This document shows positions 13,472-27,000 of a stretch of 64,000 bases of DNA, piece after piece. The translations under genes were made by a program, and so were the position numbers. The notes beneath the pieces were generated by a model. The model was not told the DNA's origin, did no database searches, and saw only the letters and a program-made list of their open reading frames with translations. The DNA is from Wuchereria bancrofti (taxonomy: Eukaryota > Nematoda > Chromadorea > Rhabditida > Onchocercidae): positions 3,089,824 to 3,153,823 of the forward strand of contig SSBO01000003.1 of the NCBI GenBank assembly GCA_005281725.1, given 5' to 3'. Every line of letters starts with the position of its first letter. Position 1 is the first letter of the stretch.

Positions 13472-13515
13472 CTTTTCTGTCATGATGATTTCCACTCTTC
13501 ATCATGACAGAAAAG
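13472..13515. repeat. Perfect inverted repeat, 17-bp arms, 10-nt loop
   Basis: The left arm CTTTTCTGTCATGATGA (13472-13488) is the exact reverse complement of the right arm (13499-13515), separated by TTTCCACTCT. It lies about 320 nt beyond the ZRANB2 stop on the transcribed strand, so it could sit in that gene's 3' UTR. The stem is shorter than a typical microRNA precursor. Confidence 0.85.
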
Positions 13516-13832
13516 CAACAGAATAAGACAGGTAACTTTCAAAAATTGGCTTTATCCATAGTTGTTACCGGAATATCTCAATCCAAAAATTCCAAAAAAA
13601 AGGAAAAAAAAGATAAGAAATTACAACTTGAAAACAAAGGGTTCATTTCGAAAATGTCAATTTAATAAAACCCTTAACACAAAACATAAACAAACTGAAT
13701 ACTTTAGAAAATTAAAAAGGAAAAATCAATCTCCTAATTTTCAAATAGCTAATCAAATCTATTTTTTCACAATCTGTAAATCTTCTCAATAATATTATCG
13801 AACCCGGTATTTCACCACAAGGCTTATCTCTT

Positions 13833-16185
13833 TCAACGTCGATCTTTATCTCGGTGCGCCGAAGAACTGTGATGTCGACGTGGTGAATTATCCCTGAGAA
13901 AATTTTGGAAAAATTCCTCGAGTTTACAAAAGATTTAGATTTAAAAGAATAAAAATGAAATCATGAAAAAAAAAGTTGGAATGCTCCAATTTCACCTTAC
14001 TTACAAATGCTCCTTAACCTTCCTTATTTTTGAAATATTTTCTAGTTATAAATTCATAACTTTTTTTTGAAATTCTCAGTTTTCAGAACACATAATATAA
14101 AGAGAATTCTGATTAACACGAAAAACTAACCTGCACTGACTATTGCGCTGACTGTGTCGATTTCTGTCTCGTTCATCTTTGCTGCTACGTTCGTCTCTAC
14201 GCTCACGATCTCGTTCCTTTTCTTTTTCTTTATCACGAGCTGAATCACGATCTTTAATCCGGGTATCACCTTTTTCCTTTTCACGTTCAACATCTCGACT
14301 GGAACGTTTGCGTTCCTCTTCATTTTCACTTTCTTCGCAAGAACACTCACCACCACTGCATGAACATGAGCAACTGGAACTTATAACAATTAATATATTA
14401 AATGAATTTCTTTAAGTGCTAACATGAATTTCTCCATCATAAAGCCACTTGTTGACAATCATACTGTACAATGCTTACTTTTATTTACAAAGTTCATGTT
14501 TTCCTAAACTTTGTTGTTCATTCAAACAATTAGCAATCACGGCGAAAATTTAAAGCCTTACTCTGATGAACATCTCGACTCGCTCCTTACTTGCGTTTTT
14601 GTAACTGACGATGCAAGGGCGGCCTTACGGGCTGCTATTTTAGCCTTCAAATTTTCTACTTCGAATTCATCTGCACTTAAATCGTACTTATCCAAATCAG
14701 CATCATTTTCGTCCTCATCGTCCTCTTCCGCTTCCACCTATGAGGAAAATAAGGATATAATTTAACCAGAAACTTGCTGCTTTATTGATATTACTATCTA
14801 ACATAACATACAATATTATAAATACAAACAGCCAGGCATACTGACCATACTGAATCTAGTAATCAACAATTTTTACTCTATACCGCCCTATAGCCAAGAT
14901 GACATTTCAGTCAAGATGAAAAGGGAAAAAAAAACTACCTTATTTACTATGATTAATATCCTAAACAATAGTTAAAACAAAAAATAAAAAGCAAACCTCA
15001 GCATGTTGCATACCTCTTCATCGTTGTCACCAGACACAGCCTGCTTGGTATCGCTTTCGATCTCTTCAATTTTTTCTTTCCCTTCTTCACTTTCTTTCTC
15101 ACTGTATTTTACACATTCCTCTGGTCCACCGACCTTCTGTTCCTAAAGTAAAATAAGTGCTAGAAAAATCTTTAAACGATAAAGATATTGGTATAGATTT
15201 AGCTTTATTACATTGATAATCATTCTCTGGTGCTAAGATCCTTAAAATAAATGTAAAAGGATGCAAACAATCTGTAGTCAATGTAAAGTAATTAGCACCT
15301 CCTCCGCTTTACTATCTAATTTTCGCCGTTTCTTTTTACGACCAAATTCATCAAACTCTTCATCATCTTCTCGTTCGATATACTCAACATTCTGTCGATC
15401 CATATATCCACCACCATAACCTGCAAAAAAATACCACGTTGACCCAATTTATTTTAACTTTCTGAATCTGTCTAACTATGCACAACTTATTTATTAATAA
15501 GTCTGCAAAATTAATTTTTTGGTCACTCGAATTCATAAAACCTGTTTGCTTAAACCATTTATTTAATTGGGTTTACAGTTAAGTTGCCTACCAGTTCGTA
15601 CTTCCAGGTCACCCAGTTTCGGTGCATTACATATATTACACGCTGTTCTTCGTGCCCAATTTACATTGCCACATCTAAAATTTATTGATAAAAGTTTCAC
15701 GATGAACGGCAATCCTCTGGATAGGGTAGAGAGTGACTGATCTCTGACCCTTACCAGTTCTGCTACTTTTGGGGCTTTCTGGCGTCCTAATGTATAAAAC
15801 AACGTATAACCTAAACACATATGTAAATAAACTTAAAATCACTAACACCGACTTCAATTTAAGTGAAATGTAATGGTCATAAAAAGAAAAAATACGGTAA
15901 AACTAACTTAGTGCATGCCCAATCTTCAGCAGCAAACAATCCTTTTGACTTTTCTGCTGCATCTTTTCCAATTTCACGGCCCACACGGTTCTTGGAACGT
16001 GGTTTAGCTTTACCGCAACGTTCGCATACGCTAACGCGATCTGCATTGATGTATGCACATTTCGCATCGATGCATGCCCATTCACCGTCACGTAAAGCAC
16101 GTCGATGAGTACTTGGTGCAGTGACTACGTTTGAAGCCATTTGACGTTGCCGTTCTAAATAACGTGAAGCGTCGTCTGAATTCAT
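13833..16185 (-). CDS. ZRANB2-like splicing factor with two RanBP2-type zinc fingers, seven exons, 363 aa
   Basis: ZRANB2 binds GGU-containing single-stranded RNA and modulates splice-site choice in the nucleus. Exons in transcript order: 16185-15908, 15674-15592, 15420-15299, 15142-15014, 14737-14562, 14373-14131, 13893-13833. Finger 1 has Cys38-x4-Cys-x10-Cys-x2-Cys57; finger 2 has Cys91-x2-Cys-x10-Cys-x2-Cys108. The linker EIGKDAAEKSKGLFAAEDW and the segment after finger 2 (RTGYGGGYMDRQNVEYIERE, then EFDEFGRKKKRRK, a likely nuclear signal) match the family closely. An acidic region follows, then a cluster of six cysteines (residues 260-275) and a tail of Arg-Glu and Arg-Asp repeats ending SPRRHHSSSAHRDKDRR. 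The vertebrate protein has Arg-Ser repeats there instead. The ATG lies 13 nt inside an acceptor (AG at 16199-16200), suggesting trans-splicing. Exon 5 uses the donor at 14561 because the nearer one at 14593 breaks phase. Confidence 0.93.
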
Positions 16186-18039
16186 TGCACGGTACACGCT
16201 AAACTAAAATTAATGTACGAATGAGAATATATCGAAGTATTTACATGAATGAAAAAAAATAACGTACGCGCAACGTCGTAAACACTTAAATTGCAAGTAA
16301 AAGTAAGAATGCTTACATGAATTAAATAATTAAGTAAAATTTTATGACAGAAAAAAGAAAAAACCGAACGAAGAAATCAATACGAATGAGAACAAATAAA
16401 GCAACAGTAGCGAGACAAATGCACTTATGCACACGCATCAGCACAAAAAACTTAATAACACAAAAGATTCAAACCTACGAAATTTCAAACAAAAAAATGT
16501 TGTATTTTCAAAATAAGGAATTAAACATCAATAAATGTACATCCTAGATCGAAAATCCCGTAAAAACCCAGCCCATATTACCTTACATCCTGAGAATACT
16601 TCGAGGATATCTCGGGGCGCTATTATATCTAGTGGCAAAGCTACCGTAACTCATGTTGTTGGTACGAGAACCAACGCATCAGTAATCGCACTAAAATTTA
16701 TTTTCTCAATGTGATGTGCTGCTTCATAATTGATGGTAATCAATTGAATTGACCTTTCAATAACTCTATATTTACTCCTTGTATTCAATAGGGTCGTAAG
16801 TCTTACTAAATTCACGTAGGTTTTATCGAAATTAAATTGTCACATTTAACTAATTCACTGAAATCATAAACAAACGTGAAGTTTTGTTTTTTCAAAAAAT
16901 AAACATTTCGAGTTTTATCATATTTTTTAGATGTTTATGCTTAGTGAGGTTTCTACATTAATATTAATTAGTAACGAGAATTGACATTTCCTAAAAATTA
17001 TCATTGCCATTTGATGAAAAATGATTTAATTTGAGTAATTTATAATATATTTGAAAAATATTTATGTGATACCTTATAATACATCTGAAACTTTTAAATA
17101 TATTATTGTTTTTTTTTTGAAAAAAAAAGAAACGAAAATAGATGGGAACTTTTTGAAAACCTTAGTGATAGGAAAAATTTCACAATGATGAACATCCATT
17201 TGTTGTCTGTTGTTATGATTTCATGAAGTAGCTTTTTTCCATTTTCAATTTGCATAACAAATATTTATTTAATTTCTCAATTAACTTATATTTATTTGGC
17301 CAAGTATTGCATAGGTATAATTTCCTGGCATAGAATACAGATGCATTCATTTTCCTGGTAAAATGGTAGTTCTTACATAAGGTAGCCTAATTTATCAAAA
17401 AAAAAAAAGTGTGTACCGCTATGAACAATAAAATTCTATGAATAACTATGAAAACTTTAATTTTTGATTTAAATTCACTACAAAAGTTATTTTGAAATTT
17501 TTTGTATAATCTTTGCTTGTGAAAAGAAAAAAAAAATTTATGGAAGAATTGGAAGCAAAAGATTAGTTGAAATTAAGTCCTTTTTTTTGAGATGATCAAT
17601 GATTTTACCTTTTATTTCTCTCTAAAACATTGAAAAATCTAATCAAACAGTTTGGATTTCCAAATAAATCATTTTGAAACCATCAACAAGACATTATCAT
17701 TCGATTTTGTTATGACAATATGGAATGCACTTAACATTTCCATTCAAAATGATTTGGTTGATAAATATTTAGGCCAAATTTAGAATTTACAACGGAATGT
17801 TTTTGTAGGTATAAATGCGCATTGAGTATAATGTTCAATTTAAATTTAATTTGTATTTTGGAAAATTTTCAAAACGGTTTAAAATGATCGGTTATTCAGA
17901 AGTTTTATTCGTTATTTTCGGAATTTATCTTTTTTAATGCAAAGAAAATTTTTTTGAACACTTTTTATAAAAATAAAAATGAAGATAATCGATTCATTGT
18001 TGTTCAAATTTATACCAAAACCGGTGGTACTGCAGGTGG
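16186..18039. other. Divergent intergenic region, 1.85 kb
   Basis: Separates the - strand ZRANB2 gene from the + strand SLC12 gene, so it should hold both promoters. The part at 16540-16700 is less AT-rich than its surroundings and has several CpGs, which would suit a promoter core for ZRANB2, but no motif is certain. An acceptor (AG at 18036-18037) precedes the SLC12 ATG. Confidence 0.4.
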
Positions 18040-21000
18040 ATGGCGAAATTAACAGACGAGAACGGTGAAAAGAGATATGTTAAAAAGGTTAACGGCAATG
18101 ATTTCGAAAAGAATAATAAACGTAAGGCGAATTTATCAGAGGAAGAGAGTTCAGATGATGGTAAACAACTTTCATCATTTAATTTTATATTTTGCTTTTC
18201 AATTAATCCAATTATGTTCAGTAAAAAAATTGAACTAATTAATAGGAGTTTAATTTGATATTGTAATCAATCAATTTATTGTTATGAAATGTCTGGAATG
18301 AAATGACTAGTGGGAGACTTTTCGTTTTGAGTTATTATCAGAGTTTAGGAAATTAGTTGAAATTATCTCCATGATTGCATATGAATGTTTCTTCAAGAAA
18401 CTATCTTCAGAAATGATAAATACTTCATAGATATCAGAAGATTAACCGATAAGGTTGAAATTTTTTTTTTGATTATTATGATTGTCATTAAATTTTTAGA
18501 GTTCAAACATTCTACTATATATTTTGTTGTTTTCATATTTCCATTCATTAGTTTTTAATATCTCATTAAAATTTTGGAAATATGATACTGGCAATCGAAG
18601 GCTTACTTTTCCCGTGTTCAGAAAGTATTATTATATTATCAGTTGTTGAAATATCCCATCAACAAGCCAACTTTTTTCTAAGCTCTAAGCTTTTTCTAAG
18701 TAAATAGCTATTCAATTATTGCAGCTATAAATCCCAATTATACTTCATCCGTGTTTCTATTCCGGAAAATTAGCAATATACAACATATCATTAACAGTGT
18801 TTTTGTTCAGGTAACAGACAACGTCATTTATTAACAATCCGCACGGTTTACGTTTTTCAAAAGTAAATTTATAAAATCATTGTCATCATTACATTCATCA
18901 TCATTATTATCATTACATTCATCATTATCGTTATTATCATTACATTATTTTTATTAATTTGAAATAATCTGCAGGATGATAATCCATTGTACGGCCGTGG
19001 AACACTGGGTGTTTTCTCTGGTGTTTACATCAGTTATATGCAAAATATTCTTCTTCTTGGTGTAATCTTCATTCGGTTGCCATGGATTGTTGGTGTTCTA
19101 AGCTTAAGTTTAACAGCATTCTCAGTTTTTCTTGTCTTTACAGCGGTAACTATTCTACTATAAATTTCATTCATTGTAATTTTTCAAATTTGAAATTTCA
19201 CGAATTCCAATTTAAAATTTTTTCAAAATTATAAGTGGTATTGAACGAATATTTCCAAAGAATGGAATGTCTAATTTGCCTATTACATCATATGCCACAA
19301 TAAACAATTTATTAACGGAAGATATGGCTTACGTGCATTTCTTAAAAGAGATTTGTTTTTCCATTTAATAAATTTATTAAAAAAATTGATATGATCTATA
19401 AAAGAAAGAATGGATAAGTTTGCCTTATATTTAGGTTTTATTCTCGTCATTTTCTGTCGCAGCAATTGCAACAAACGGAAGTGATCGTCTATATGGTGGT
19501 CCGTTTACTACAATTGCGTACAGTTTGGGTAATCGAGTAGCGCTTGTTGGTATGCAAATAAATACGATTATTAAATAATTAATTAATTGATAGTAACAAG
19601 TGTGATGAACAAGTAGATAAAATACGGGAAAATTGGAAATTATTTAAAGATATCGTTAATTACATCTAATGATATTAAACTAATAAAAAGAATTTGATAC
19701 TACGTATAATAAGTTAAAATTTGATAATGCTTATGTATTTCATAGATAAATTTCACATTTCAGTAATTATTGATAATATCTAACTGCATATTTTTTAGTG
19801 TGCTATCGTAATTTTCTCATTTGCTCATTAATGCTTAGAATTTCACAGACAAATGAAGTTTTGTCATTATAGCTGGAGTGATGCTTTGCTTAGCAAACTG
19901 TGGTTTTACTGGAATATGTTTGACAATATGTGCTCAATTAATTCAGCAATATATTTTGAAGCCAAGACCAATAAAGCCACATTTAGCAAAGCTAGCATTT
20001 GAAAATGTTAATTTAATGAGAATTCCTTATTTTTTCCATCAGTATTTCAAATATTATTTCACAAAATGAGAACGTAAGGAAGTAAGCTGTCATATGCATT
20101 TTACTTTATTCCATAGATTCCCTGCACTCATAAACCTGTGCAAAGGAAAAAAAATGCAATTTAAGCATAAATTTTGTTGCTACATTATATAATAATTAAC
20201 CAAGAAAATTTTTTTTGATTTCAAATTCTAAACTATACATTTGGAGGTTGTTTAACTGGTCTAGTCCTTTTTGTTAATTGCTGTAAGATAGAATTTAAAA
20301 AAGTTGTTTGGAAATGATATAAAGAATAAAATAATTAGAAGTCTATCCCATAACTGGATGGGATTTTAAAGGAATTATTTTTAATGAAATTATGGGAAAA
20401 AATAAGGCTTCGAATACTGAATTTTTCATATTGAATCATTATAACTTATCCTGACTAAATTGTTTCATCATTTCAGTCATCATATGCACATTTATTATTC
20501 AATCATTATACGAAGGCTAATTTAGAGAAAACCTTGAAATTTAAATTAATTGAATGAGTGAAATTTTAAAACTAAATGATTTCCTTCTTTTATTTATTTT
20601 AGAATCATAAAGCTATACGAGAATTATATGAAAAACCGTATTACATGCATCTTACCTTACTTGTTGCTTTTTTGATTCTCATAACCCCATTTAATGCTTT
20701 TGGAAAGCGAATTCTTAAATGTAAGATTTTATTGGAATGGATGAGAATTTCTTAAATGCTAAATCATAGATTTACCGTTCATAAATCTTTAGAAATGATG
20801 GATGTTATTAGTGAATGAAATTATCTCACATGATATATCAACAATCATCACTACTAATAAATAAATCAAGAATAATAATTACTCGATTTTACAATAGTGT
20901 TACTGTACTTTGTATACTGTATGCAGTGATTACAGTATCATTCATTACAATTAAATAAACTGCAAGAGAGACTTGATAGAAAGAAGCAATTAATTTAACA

Positions 21001-24000
21001 CAGAAAGAAGCAATCAATTTATTGGATCCAATTTTTTAGGGATTTGTTGGATACCCTTTACAGTATTCGTCATTTTACTTGTTGGCATTTTCGTCTCTGC
21101 TAGTTCAAAGATCATTCAACGGGATGTTGAACCGCGATGCATTCATGAACCTATGGAATTAATTCCTAGTGAATTACATTTTTTTTCTAATATGTACAAG
21201 AAAATATCATCACTTTTTTTGTAACAGTTTATTTCATTCTTTTTTTTACATTTGTTTACAAAATACATTATATAATTTTGTGAATAATGTTATTCATTTC
21301 AATATCACAACTATATGCTTGCATGAATTAATTGCATTTGAATATTAATAATGAAATTTAGCATATTGTAATTAATTTGACATAATTAACATAATGTAAT
21401 TAATTGCAAATAAAGAAAGTGAATGAATAGTCGACATTTATTATAAATATAAAATTATTATACAATCGTAACACATTATAAATATCAATTTTTTGATTAA
21501 ACAAAAGTGTAAAAATTAATTTTAAAGTAAATTTTCCAGAAGATCGTTATCATGATCAAGTTCCAGTGCTACTATATTTGCCAACGAACTATACAACTGT
21601 ACCACCAATTAATGCAATAATTGATCCATCCATTATGAAACATTTCTGCGAGTAAAAATACAAAAAAANNNNNNNNNNNNNNAAAATTAATTTTAAAGTA
21701 AATTTTCCAGAAGATCGTTATCATGATCAAGTTCCAGTGCTACTATATTTGCCAACGAACTATACAACTGTACCACCAATTAATGCAATAATTGATCCAT
21801 CCATTATGAAACATTTCTGCGAGTAAAAATACAAAAAAATTTTTTTTTCTTTGATCTAAAATAATTTAATTATAAGAAAATTGTAAATTTTGAAATTTCA
21901 AAAGTTTATTTATCAGTTAAGAAAACTTTTTTAAAAAGTAACAAATACACGTATTTTTTATAAAATACGATAAATAAGTAATAAAATAGTTATCTGCTAG
22001 GTCAAATAAATGGAAACTGGCAGTTAATTAGTGAATGATTCAGAAGAAAAAGGCATAAAAGTGATAATGAGTTAACTTATAAATTAAAAAATTCTGTCGA
22101 TTGATAGCTTACTAATAATATTTTTATAGGATTAAAATTTTCCATATCCTTCTCTCTTTTCTGAAAATAAAAATTCCCAGAAAAAAATTCAGTTTAAACT
22201 CATTTTTAAGGATCAGTTTGCTCTTTCTCCTTCTTAAAAAAAAAAAAAAATTAAAACAGAGATGATGCAATTCTATTACTTTCCATTTCATCAAGTAATA
22301 AATTTTTGATCTGTGATTTGTCTGAAAAACCTAGATAAAGTATACTAGGCCAATTTCTGGTGAAAAAAGAAACTGAAAATGATTCTGATCTTTTTTTTAA
22401 TTTACTTACTTTTTTAGAATTTTAACTAAGTTGATTTACTTGTAAATATTAAATTTGTTAAGTAATTAATTGATCAATACGTTAACTTTAAATTCAGTCT
22501 AAAAAATCGAAAAAGACTTGTTTTTGTTTATGTTTTTCTTATTTTTTCTTACTTCAAGTCTTGACCTAATCCATTCTTTTCTTCCCTCACCTGTAATTTA
22601 TTCCGATTTAGCAAATTTTTCAAAAAGTATCATCTCTAGATATCCGTTCTATACAATGAATTGTACTTCCGATAACGTAAACGATTGTCAATTCAACAAT
22701 TTTCGTTTGAAAGCGTTTGAATGGAATCTCAAAGTGATCCAATCAAATCTGCAATATCATATCACTGATATCAATAATATAAATAATTTCGATTGGCGTG
22801 ATATTATTTACGATATATATTTCTTTGAAGGCATCATCATCAGTGTTAGTTGATTTTTTACGTGTATTAAAATACTTGAGAAATTACACAAAATCGATCA
22901 TGAAATGTATTAAAGTTTGTATGAGAAGGAAAATAAAATGAACGATATTAATTATACTTTTCTTGAAATCCATTAAATTAAGAAATCGAGTATTCCATAC
23001 ATTTTGTAAAGTACAATGTAGAAAATATTTTGCGATATTGCTTGCTAATACAGTTTAAGTCTGACAGATCATTCATTTCTTCATTTTAACACTTTAGTTA
23101 AATTATTAGACAGAGAAAAACAAAGACAGTAACTTGATGAATGCAAATATCAAAAGCACTTTTTTTATTTGTATAATTTTTTGAAATCTGTAAGTTTCTC
23201 CTAATAAATTGCAAAAAAAAAAAAAACAAAGTTTCAAGAAATATTTGATTATTCCTCTTTTTTCTCTTTCTAGGCTAATGTAAAATTTGCATCAGTTACC
23301 GGTTCTGCACTTATTTTATTACCATTATTCACGGGTAGTATTTGTGGTATTAATATTTCATCAATGCTAAAATCACCAACTAAAAATATTCCCACTGGAA
23401 TTTTTAGCAGTTTATTAACAATGCTTTTTGTAAGTAATGACAATTCTGCTTTTTAAATCTTATTATTATTACTATTATTTGCATTGCAAAAATCTCAATT
23501 TATTATAGTTGATAACAATATTAGCCTGTTCATTAGCACTTGGCATAGAGCGTCATTTATTGGTCGATAAATATGGATATGGAACGTATCCGAGTTTTCC
23601 GATAATCTTTACAGTTATTTCTTATCGATTTATTTAAATTTTCTATCTTTCAAGAAATTCAAAGTTGTCTAATTTTTTCTTTCTTGAAAAACAAAATAAT
23701 TTTTTAATTTCACAAAATATTAGTTAAATATATTTCAACTTTCTTATTTGTTTCAGATTTCTTCTCCAATAATGCTTATCACCGGTTTAATGCTTATGTC
23801 AATTGCTGCTGCAATTCAAAGCATGTATAGTAAGTCAAATTATTCATTTCAAACTTACTTTACTTACCTAGTGCATTTTTTTTCTCTCAAATATTTTTGA
23901 TATTATTCTATATATTAATGATTACTGACCAATGGTCACTAATCATCAACTATTATTGAGCAACTAATTACAATCATCATTTGCATAATTATGTAAATGA

Positions 24001-27000
24001 TAATTGCTTTTTCCTAATTTCTCGATCTTTCGATTTTTCTTCTTTTCAAGCGGCTAAAAGTTTATTACTAAGTATCATCACCAGTCATACCATTCCTCTA
24101 CCGCGATTTTTCTATCAACGAACCAGCAAACGTCGCAAGGTGGTTGCTATCATGATAACTGCCTTCCTCATTTTGCCATATTTATTTGTTAACAGTTTGG
24201 ATTACATATCGATTATTGCAAGTAGTTGCATGCTTGTCGCATTGATAACAATTAACATTGGCACAATCATTTGTTCAACGCTTAATTTTCCTAGGTATTA
24301 TAGCAAATTTGAACAGTCTTGTAACGATTGAAAAAATTTTCCATCTAGTACAATTACTTTTTAAATTCAAATGATTCATTTATTACTGCTTACATAAAAC
24401 TAATAATGAATAATTTAAGTTCCTTTCTTTATTATATCAATTTATAATTAACACGAAAACATTTCATCCGGCATGACAATTATATTGACAAGAAGCGGAT
24501 GAAATTATGATGCTTTGAAATTGTTAAAAATTGGTAGCCAATGTAATTTCAGGTATTCCTGTTAAACAAAAACACTCTTATATATTTCATTAACAAAAAT
24601 ACCTGAAATACATCTAAAGTTTTATCAATTTTTCTTAATATTTCAGTTTTTATCCAACATTTCGATTCTTTCGATCATTATTTGCAATGTTTGGTATTAT
24701 GGCTTGTGCTATAATGCTTTATGGCTGTAAGCCACAGGTTGGTATGATAGTAAGTACCATTGCAATTTTAATTTATGTAATATTTCCATTACATCGAAGA
24801 CGATTTCGTCGTGGTACTGCGTATGCAATTGTCGTTGATATTGCTAATATGTTGCTATATTCGTCAACTCAAAAGAGCAGTGTCGGGTATGATTATTACC
24901 TGTTAACTCATTTTTTGTCTTTTTTTAAAAATTCAAAATATCATTTGCTATTTGATAAATGAAAAATTTTTTTTTTCTTATCAATAAATATGTCAGAAAA
25001 TCATTGATTAACATTGCCTCAATTATGCCAATCATTAAAAGATTTAACCAATAAATATTAAAAGATTTAACTAATAATTTCAACCAAGATTTAACTAATA
25101 AATTCAACTAAGATTTAACCAACTAATTTTTTTCCGAATTTTTTTTTTTTTTGTTGCCTTGAAGTTAACCAATTCCTGCTAAAAAATAAGTCTATTTAGT
25201 TTTTAATTCAATTTAACAAAAATGATTATTGTATCTCTCTCTTCCTAATTTTATTATTTTTTCAAGGATGGTGGAAGAGTTTGGTTCAAAGCCTCGTTGC
25301 ATTGTTTTTACACGATTTCCAGCACCTTGCGATAATCTTCTACGAATGGCTAAAATTTTATCACAAAGTATAATTTAAATAGTTCATTTTCTTTTCTTTT
25401 TTTGTAATAAAAGAAAAATAAAAAGGAAAATGAAAAGAGGAAAGAAAAGATTTCATTTTTGGTCTGTTAGGCTAACAAATCTAACAGACCTTAATTGATG
25501 TTTTTTTTTAAAGATATTCGTAGAATGCTAACTCTTCTCTATAATAATATGCTAGAATCAGTATGTCAGTGAATTTTCCAACTTTTTTTGTTTAGTTTTA
25601 ATTGCATTGGATCTTAGAATTGAACTATCATTTGACGATCATTTCATTTAATCTAAATGTCAATTGGACTATCACTAAATGAACTAAACTATCATTGGAT
25701 ACATCTATAATAAAAGTTTAATTCATTTGAAAATTATCACTTTCATATACTATCACAAATAATGTTTGCTTATTTTAGATCGTAGCGCACTTTGTTTGTC
25801 ACTTATTCGCGATACAGGTGATCAGGAAAATATTGGCTCGGAAGATGTGCGAACAGCACGACAATATATGGAATATATCGATTTGTCCGGTTATGCCACT
25901 CAATTTAAGTACCAAAAGGTATTCTATTCTTAATAATTATCGAACAAAACAGTTCAGACAATATTATTACTATAATGAATGAAATCCAAAAATTGTTTAG
26001 TATTAATTGTGATAATTTCGAAAATTAAAAAAAAAAAGCCGATTGCCATCGAGATTGTGAAGAATTTTCAGCACATGAAGATAAAAACTATTGATTGTTG
26101 CTTAATTGTTATGGCTAATAACTCTATCATTCCATTTAATTTAACTGTTAGATAATTAAAAATTTTGTATTGAATTGATTTTTAGATCAGTTCCTTACAT
26201 TCGATTGCATCGGCATTAGCAAGTTGTTGTGGTTTGGGAGTTTTCCAATCAAATACAGTTATGATCGAATATCCATCAGAGTTAGCTTTCACTATTATCT
26301 CATTTTTAAAAATTTATTCAAATTTCTATAAAATTATAATTTAATATTTTTCTCTTTAATTTTTCATTTTATCATACCAATCATTTCAGAGCAGCTTTAA
26401 GCGGTTTACCTGACTCATTACTTTATCATTATCATATGCATCGTGTTTGTGTTCAGCACTGTAATTTAGTTGTTGTTAAGGGTATTTTTCCGCTAAAAAT
26501 ACCGGTAAATTCAAATTTATATTTAAATCTCCGAAAATTTCAAATTTCTTAGTGTTAAAAGAAAATATTGTTAAATTAATACACTCACATCGTTTGCTTT
26601 ACTATAGATCATTTGTAAAATTAAACTTAAAACAATTTTTTGTACTGCTAGTTCAAAAAATGAATAAAAATTTAATTAATAAATCAGTAGTGCAAGCTTA
26701 TAAATTAATTCATAGTCAGTGCAATCAAACAAAACGATTGATATTTGGTGGATTATTGATAATGGTGATGTATTATTAATGGTTGCAAGAATGTTAAAAA
26801 AACACAAAATTTGGTGTAAAGCGAAATTACGTTTATTTGTGGTGGTGGACATCGAAGATGATATTAAAAAAATTGAAAAAGCTCTTCTTTTATGGCTAAT
26901 TGACAATCACTATCTGATATACAAAATTGAATTTATACAAGCTGATGTTAATTTTTCCATTTCAAAATCAAACTATTTGATTCATTCATAACTTTCTTAT

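Larger units (their letters stand above)
11967..13832. other. Intergenic between two - strand genes, 1.9 kb
   Basis: Lies upstream of the YIPF gene and downstream of the ZRANB2 gene. It contains a 22-nt tandem duplication near 12562 and a perfect 17-bp hairpin at 13472-13515 (listed separately). The Lys/Asn-rich ORF at 13562-13792 looks like chance. No supported gene. Confidence 0.5.

Noticed and set aside
13562..13792. Lys/Asn-rich ORF near the ZRANB2 3' end
   Set aside because: Lacks splice context and homology, and its codons are what AT-rich noncoding DNA gives.
25515..25560. Possible extra SLC12 exon after an AAAG acceptor
   Set aside because: It would leave phase 0 while the next exon needs phase 1; skipping it joins 25367 to 25779 in phase and fits the family alignment.
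26552..26779. 75-aa ORF between SLC12 exons
   Set aside because: Runs through the acceptor used by the WWIIDNGD exon in a different frame; no family similarity.
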